Part shown: piece by piece, positions 4,278 through 6,695 of the stretch
Layout: the number at the start of each line of letters is the position of its first letter
How positions within the stretch are numbered: the first letter of the stretch is position 1
Assembly (NCBI GenBank): GCA_003152145.1
Contig: PLZL01000229.1
Span: forward strand, 1 to 6,695
Direction of reading: 5' to 3'
Source: Limisphaerales bacterium
GTDB taxonomy: Bacteria; Verrucomicrobiota; Verrucomicrobiae; Limisphaerales; UBA11358
Length of the DNA: 6,695 nt
The notes under the pieces: generated by a model
Databases searched by the model: none
What the model saw: only the letters and a program-made list of their open reading frames with translations
Told to the model about the DNA's origin: nothing
Program-made: the position numbers and the translations under genes

Positions 4278-6695
4278 TTACTTTTTAAGTTCGCGCAACC
4301 GTTCAAGGACGGTTTTGGCCTCGCCGTTGTTGGTGTCGGCGTTGGCGAGATAGATTCGGTAATTGCGGGCGGCCTCGTTCGTGTCGTGCTGGCGCCAGGC
4401 GATTTCGCCCAGGCCGTAGGCGATCTGGAACGCGTTGGTGTAGGTCTGCTGCAACCGCAAATAGTCGGCGCGCGCGGCGTCAAGGCGGTCGCTGTCGAGA
4501 TTGGCGATGGCACGGTTAAAGAGCGCGTTTTCGTTGGTGGTCTGAACCGACAGCACGCGGCTCAACGCGGCGATGGCGGCGTCGTAATTTTTGAGTTGGA
4601 TGGAAACGTAACCCTTGTTGTAAAGCCAGACCGGGTCGTCGGAAACGATCTGGAGCCTGCGGTCAATGACCCCGAGCGCCTTGTCAAACAGGCCGCGCAC
4701 CAGGTAAGCCTGCGCGGCGGAGGCGAGCAAATCGTTGTCCGCCGGATGGCGGGCTATTTCGGCGTCGAGCAGTTCCGCAGCACGCGTGAAATTGGTTTGC
4801 TGAAAATAGGCGGCGGCGGCGAGCACGTGCAGTTGGATTTCATTGGTTTCAACGAGCGAGAATTTTTCCGGGTGCGCCAGCGGGTCGCGCAACACGTCCA
4901 GCGCGCGTCCGGGCAGATGGGCCATCAGGTAAATCTGGCCGAGCCAGAGGCGCGCGGGCAGATTGTCCGGCGACAACTCGCGGACGCGATCAAACGACTC
5001 GACGGCTTGGCGGTAAAATCCGTTGCCCGCCGCCAAATTGACGCCGTTTTCAAAACAAAAACTCGGTTCGTCGAACGGCCCATTGGCGTTCAAAACGTCA
5101 TTCCACGTGCGGTATTTGCCTAACTGGTCGGTTGTGGTTTGGGACAGGTCCACCGTCGCCGTGCGGCCCGCGCGGAGGGTTTGGTTGAAGCGAAGATTGA
5201 TTTGGGCGACGATGTTGTCGGGATTGAGCTTGAGCGCGGTTTCAAAATGCGCGGCGGCCTTTTCCAATTCGCCGGCGCGCTGCAACTCAACCCCCAAAAA
5301 ATCCAGGCTGCGCGAGTAAAAGACCCCGGCCAGAACAGCCATCCGGTTCGGTTCGCGCGGCACATGGAATTTGTCCAGCCATCGTTCACCCCAACTCCGC
5401 GGGGCGTCCGGATTGGACGGCGCGGCGGCGTGTTCGCTGGGCGCCAGCGCCTGCGCCGCGGTTTGCGTCCAGAACGCCTCGTTTTCCGCGATTTGATTTT
5501 TGTCCGGCAACGGCGGCAGCAGCGTGTTCGCCGGCAGCGTCATCATTTTGTAAACCAGTCCGTGCGGCTCCAGATAAAACTGCTCGAAGTAGTAGCCGAA
5601 ACTTGGATGCAGGTAGTAAAACTCGTTGGTCCGGGCCAGCACGGCCATAAGCTGGATCAGCCCAAACGGGTTGAGCAGGTTGGTCTGGGTGGCCGATACA
5701 ACTTCCGGCCAGCGTTGTGGATACTTCTGGCGCAAAAAGCGGTGATAAGCGGGCACCACCAGCGATTGCGTTTCGAGCGGCACAAAATCCCGCCCCCGCC
5801 CGTCCCGCAGGAGCGCCGACTGCACCAGGGCCAGTTGCTGCGGGTCATCGCTCAACAAATAGCCGCCCGCCGCCGGCAGCTTTTCCTCGACGAGCGAGGT
5901 GTAACGCTTGAATGTGTCGCCGTTCGTGTCGCGGATTTGCGGCGCGTTCCGGTAAGCCAGCCCCGCCGCCGCCACAATGCCCAGCAACCACACGCCCGCG
6001 ACGACGAAGCGATTCAACCATTGTAACGATTCTGATTGACGGCCCCGCTGGCGTGAAACTTTTTTTCCAAAAACCAGCAGGAAATAGCCGCTGTAATAAC
6101 CGACGCTCAATGCCATCAAGTAGTAAAACAGCATGCCAAACCCTTTGTGCCGCGGGCTGAAAGGCGGATCAAATACCAGCCAGACGCACCCCACCAGAAA
6201 AACGGCGTGAAGCAGATGAAACACGAAACTGGCCAGCGCCACACCCAGCCGGCTGTTGTCGCCAAAGGACGATTTCCAGCGGATCGCCAGCACGAACAGC
6301 GGCATCAGGTAAGCCAGCATCAAGGACAGTTGTTGAATGTATTGCTGCGGGTGCGAAACGTAGGCGAAGTAGGTGCGCAAAACGTCATACGGCGGCGACA
6401 GGTTGAACTTCAACAACTGCCAGAAGGTGGCTGGCATTCTGTGGGAGGCCACCGACAACAGCGGCAGCAGCAGATAAAATAACAACCCCGCCAGCCCGCA
6501 CAGCAGCATCCGCCCCAGAAAGCGCCAATTGAAAAAGTTGAAGCCGCGCAGCCACACAATCGCCACCAGAAACAGCGGGAAAAAACCCGTCATCCCCCAA
6601 TCGTCCGCCATCCCCGCGGCATAAACGAACGCGGCCACATACAAACGCCATTCGCGTTCGCCCAGCCGGTATTCCAGCAGCGACCAGATCACGAC
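4278..6695 (-). CDS. DUF2723-type membrane protein with C-terminal TPRs (5' end outside window)
   Basis: The open frame enters from the right edge; 804 residues are visible from an in-frame GTG at 6692, but the true start is very probably upstream, since DUF2723 proteins begin with further membrane helices. Hydrophobic helices are at about residues 17-30, 34-50, 58-82, 122-138, 149-174, 184-209 and 228-247. After them comes a long soluble part (248-804), probably periplasmic, with TPR-like helix pairs at about 458-492, 545-576, 578-603, 619-650, 654-684, 687-717, 720-750 and 755-783 (for example AAAHFETALKLNPDN and NYDAAIAALSRVL). The wording GMADDWGMTGFFPLFLVAI is typical of the DUF2723 family, thought to be related to membrane-bound protein O-mannosyltransferases; the activity is not established. 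The TPRs imply protein partners. It heads the visible surface-glycan operon. Confidence 0.85.
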   Translation of the reverse strand, partial: VVIWSLLEYRLGEREWRLYVAAFVYAAGMADDWGMTGFFPLFLVAIVWLRGFNFFNWRFLGRMLLCGLAGLLFYLLLPLLSVASHRMPATFWQLLKFNLSPPYDVLRTYFAYVSHPQQYIQQLSLMLAYLMPLFVLAIRWKSSFGDNSRLGVALASFVFHLLHAVFLVGCVWLVFDPPFSPRHKGFGMLFYYLMALSVGYYSGYFLLVFGKKVSRQRGRQSESLQWLNRFVVAGVWLLGIVAAAGLAYRNAPQIRDTNGDTFKRYTSLVEEKLPAAGGYLLSDDPQQLALVQSALLRDGRGRDFVPLETQSLVVPAYHRFLRQKYPQRWPEVVSATQTNLLNPFGLIQLMAVLARTNEFYYLHPSFGYYFEQFYLEPHGLVYKMMTLPANTLLPPLPDKNQIAENEAFWTQTAAQALAPSEHAAAPSNPDAPRSWGERWLDKFHVPREPNRMAVLAGVFYSRSLDFLGVELQRAGELEKAAAHFETALKLNPDNIVAQINLRFNQTLRAGRTATVDLSQTTTDQLGKYRTWNDVLNANGPFDEPSFCFENGVNLAAGNGFYRQAVESFDRVRELSPDNLPARLWLGQIYLMAHLPGRALDVLRDPLAHPEKFSLVETNEIQLHVLAAAAYFQQTNFTRAAELLDAEIARHPADNDLLASAAQAYLVRGLFDKALGVIDRRLQIVSDDPVWLYNKGYVSIQLKNYDAAIAALSRVLSVQTTNENALFNRAIANLDSDRLDAARADYLRLQQTYTNAFQIAYGLGEIAWRQHDTNEAARNYRIYLANADTNNGEAKTVLERLRELKK

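Noticed and set aside
4386..6026. Long plus-strand open frames (4386-5123 and 5139-6026)
   Set aside because: Both are antisense to the DUF2723/TPR gene, have shadow-like composition and no recognisable domain.

Overview
The window looks like a chromosomal segment from a Verrucomicrobiota bacterium (Pedosphaera/Limisphaerales-like). I infer this from the family combination and wording of the proteins (a DUF2723 membrane protein fused to TPRs, a PVC-style GT4, and a MraY/WecA-like protein with DTNHLSHRL in place of the usual HxHH motif), from the moderately high GC, and from the scarcity of Shine-Dalgarno sequences. No rRNA or tRNA is present to confirm it. Every supported gene is on the minus strand, so transcription runs from right to left.

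Right part (6695 to about 2117): a cell-surface glycan operon. It holds the 3' part of a large DUF2723/TPR membrane protein, a GT4 glycosyltransferase 17 bp downstream, and a polyprenyl-phosphate sugar-1-phosphate transferase whose GTG start overlaps the GT stop. Together they suggest start and extension of a lipid-linked glycan at the inner membrane, with the TPR protein as a probable membrane partner. A short hairpin followed by T residues comes next, then ymdB (TIGR00282 metallophosphoesterase).

Middle part (about 1250 to 570): an accessory insertion at the 3' end of ymdB. A two-gene toxin-antitoxin cassette (DUF2281-like antitoxin, MazF/PemK toxin) lies between the intact ymdB 3' end and a second, diverged copy of that same 3' end. 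The copies are 87% identical over 111 nt (14 differences, counted by eye). Eight of the 13 changed codons are synonymous, so this is coding divergence and not noise. The detached copy is still an open frame, and its possible GTG start overlaps the toxin stop. The arrangement is what integration or single-crossover recombination into the 3' end of ymdB would leave.

Left part (about 570 to 1): the DNA becomes clearly AT-rich. A frame running off the left edge encodes an unrecognised protein with two membrane helices and a coiled coil, preceded by a perfect 7-bp hairpin over its ribosome binding site. This is probably further accessory DNA. The ymdB 3' end therefore looks like an insertion hotspot, which is the most interesting aspect of the window.
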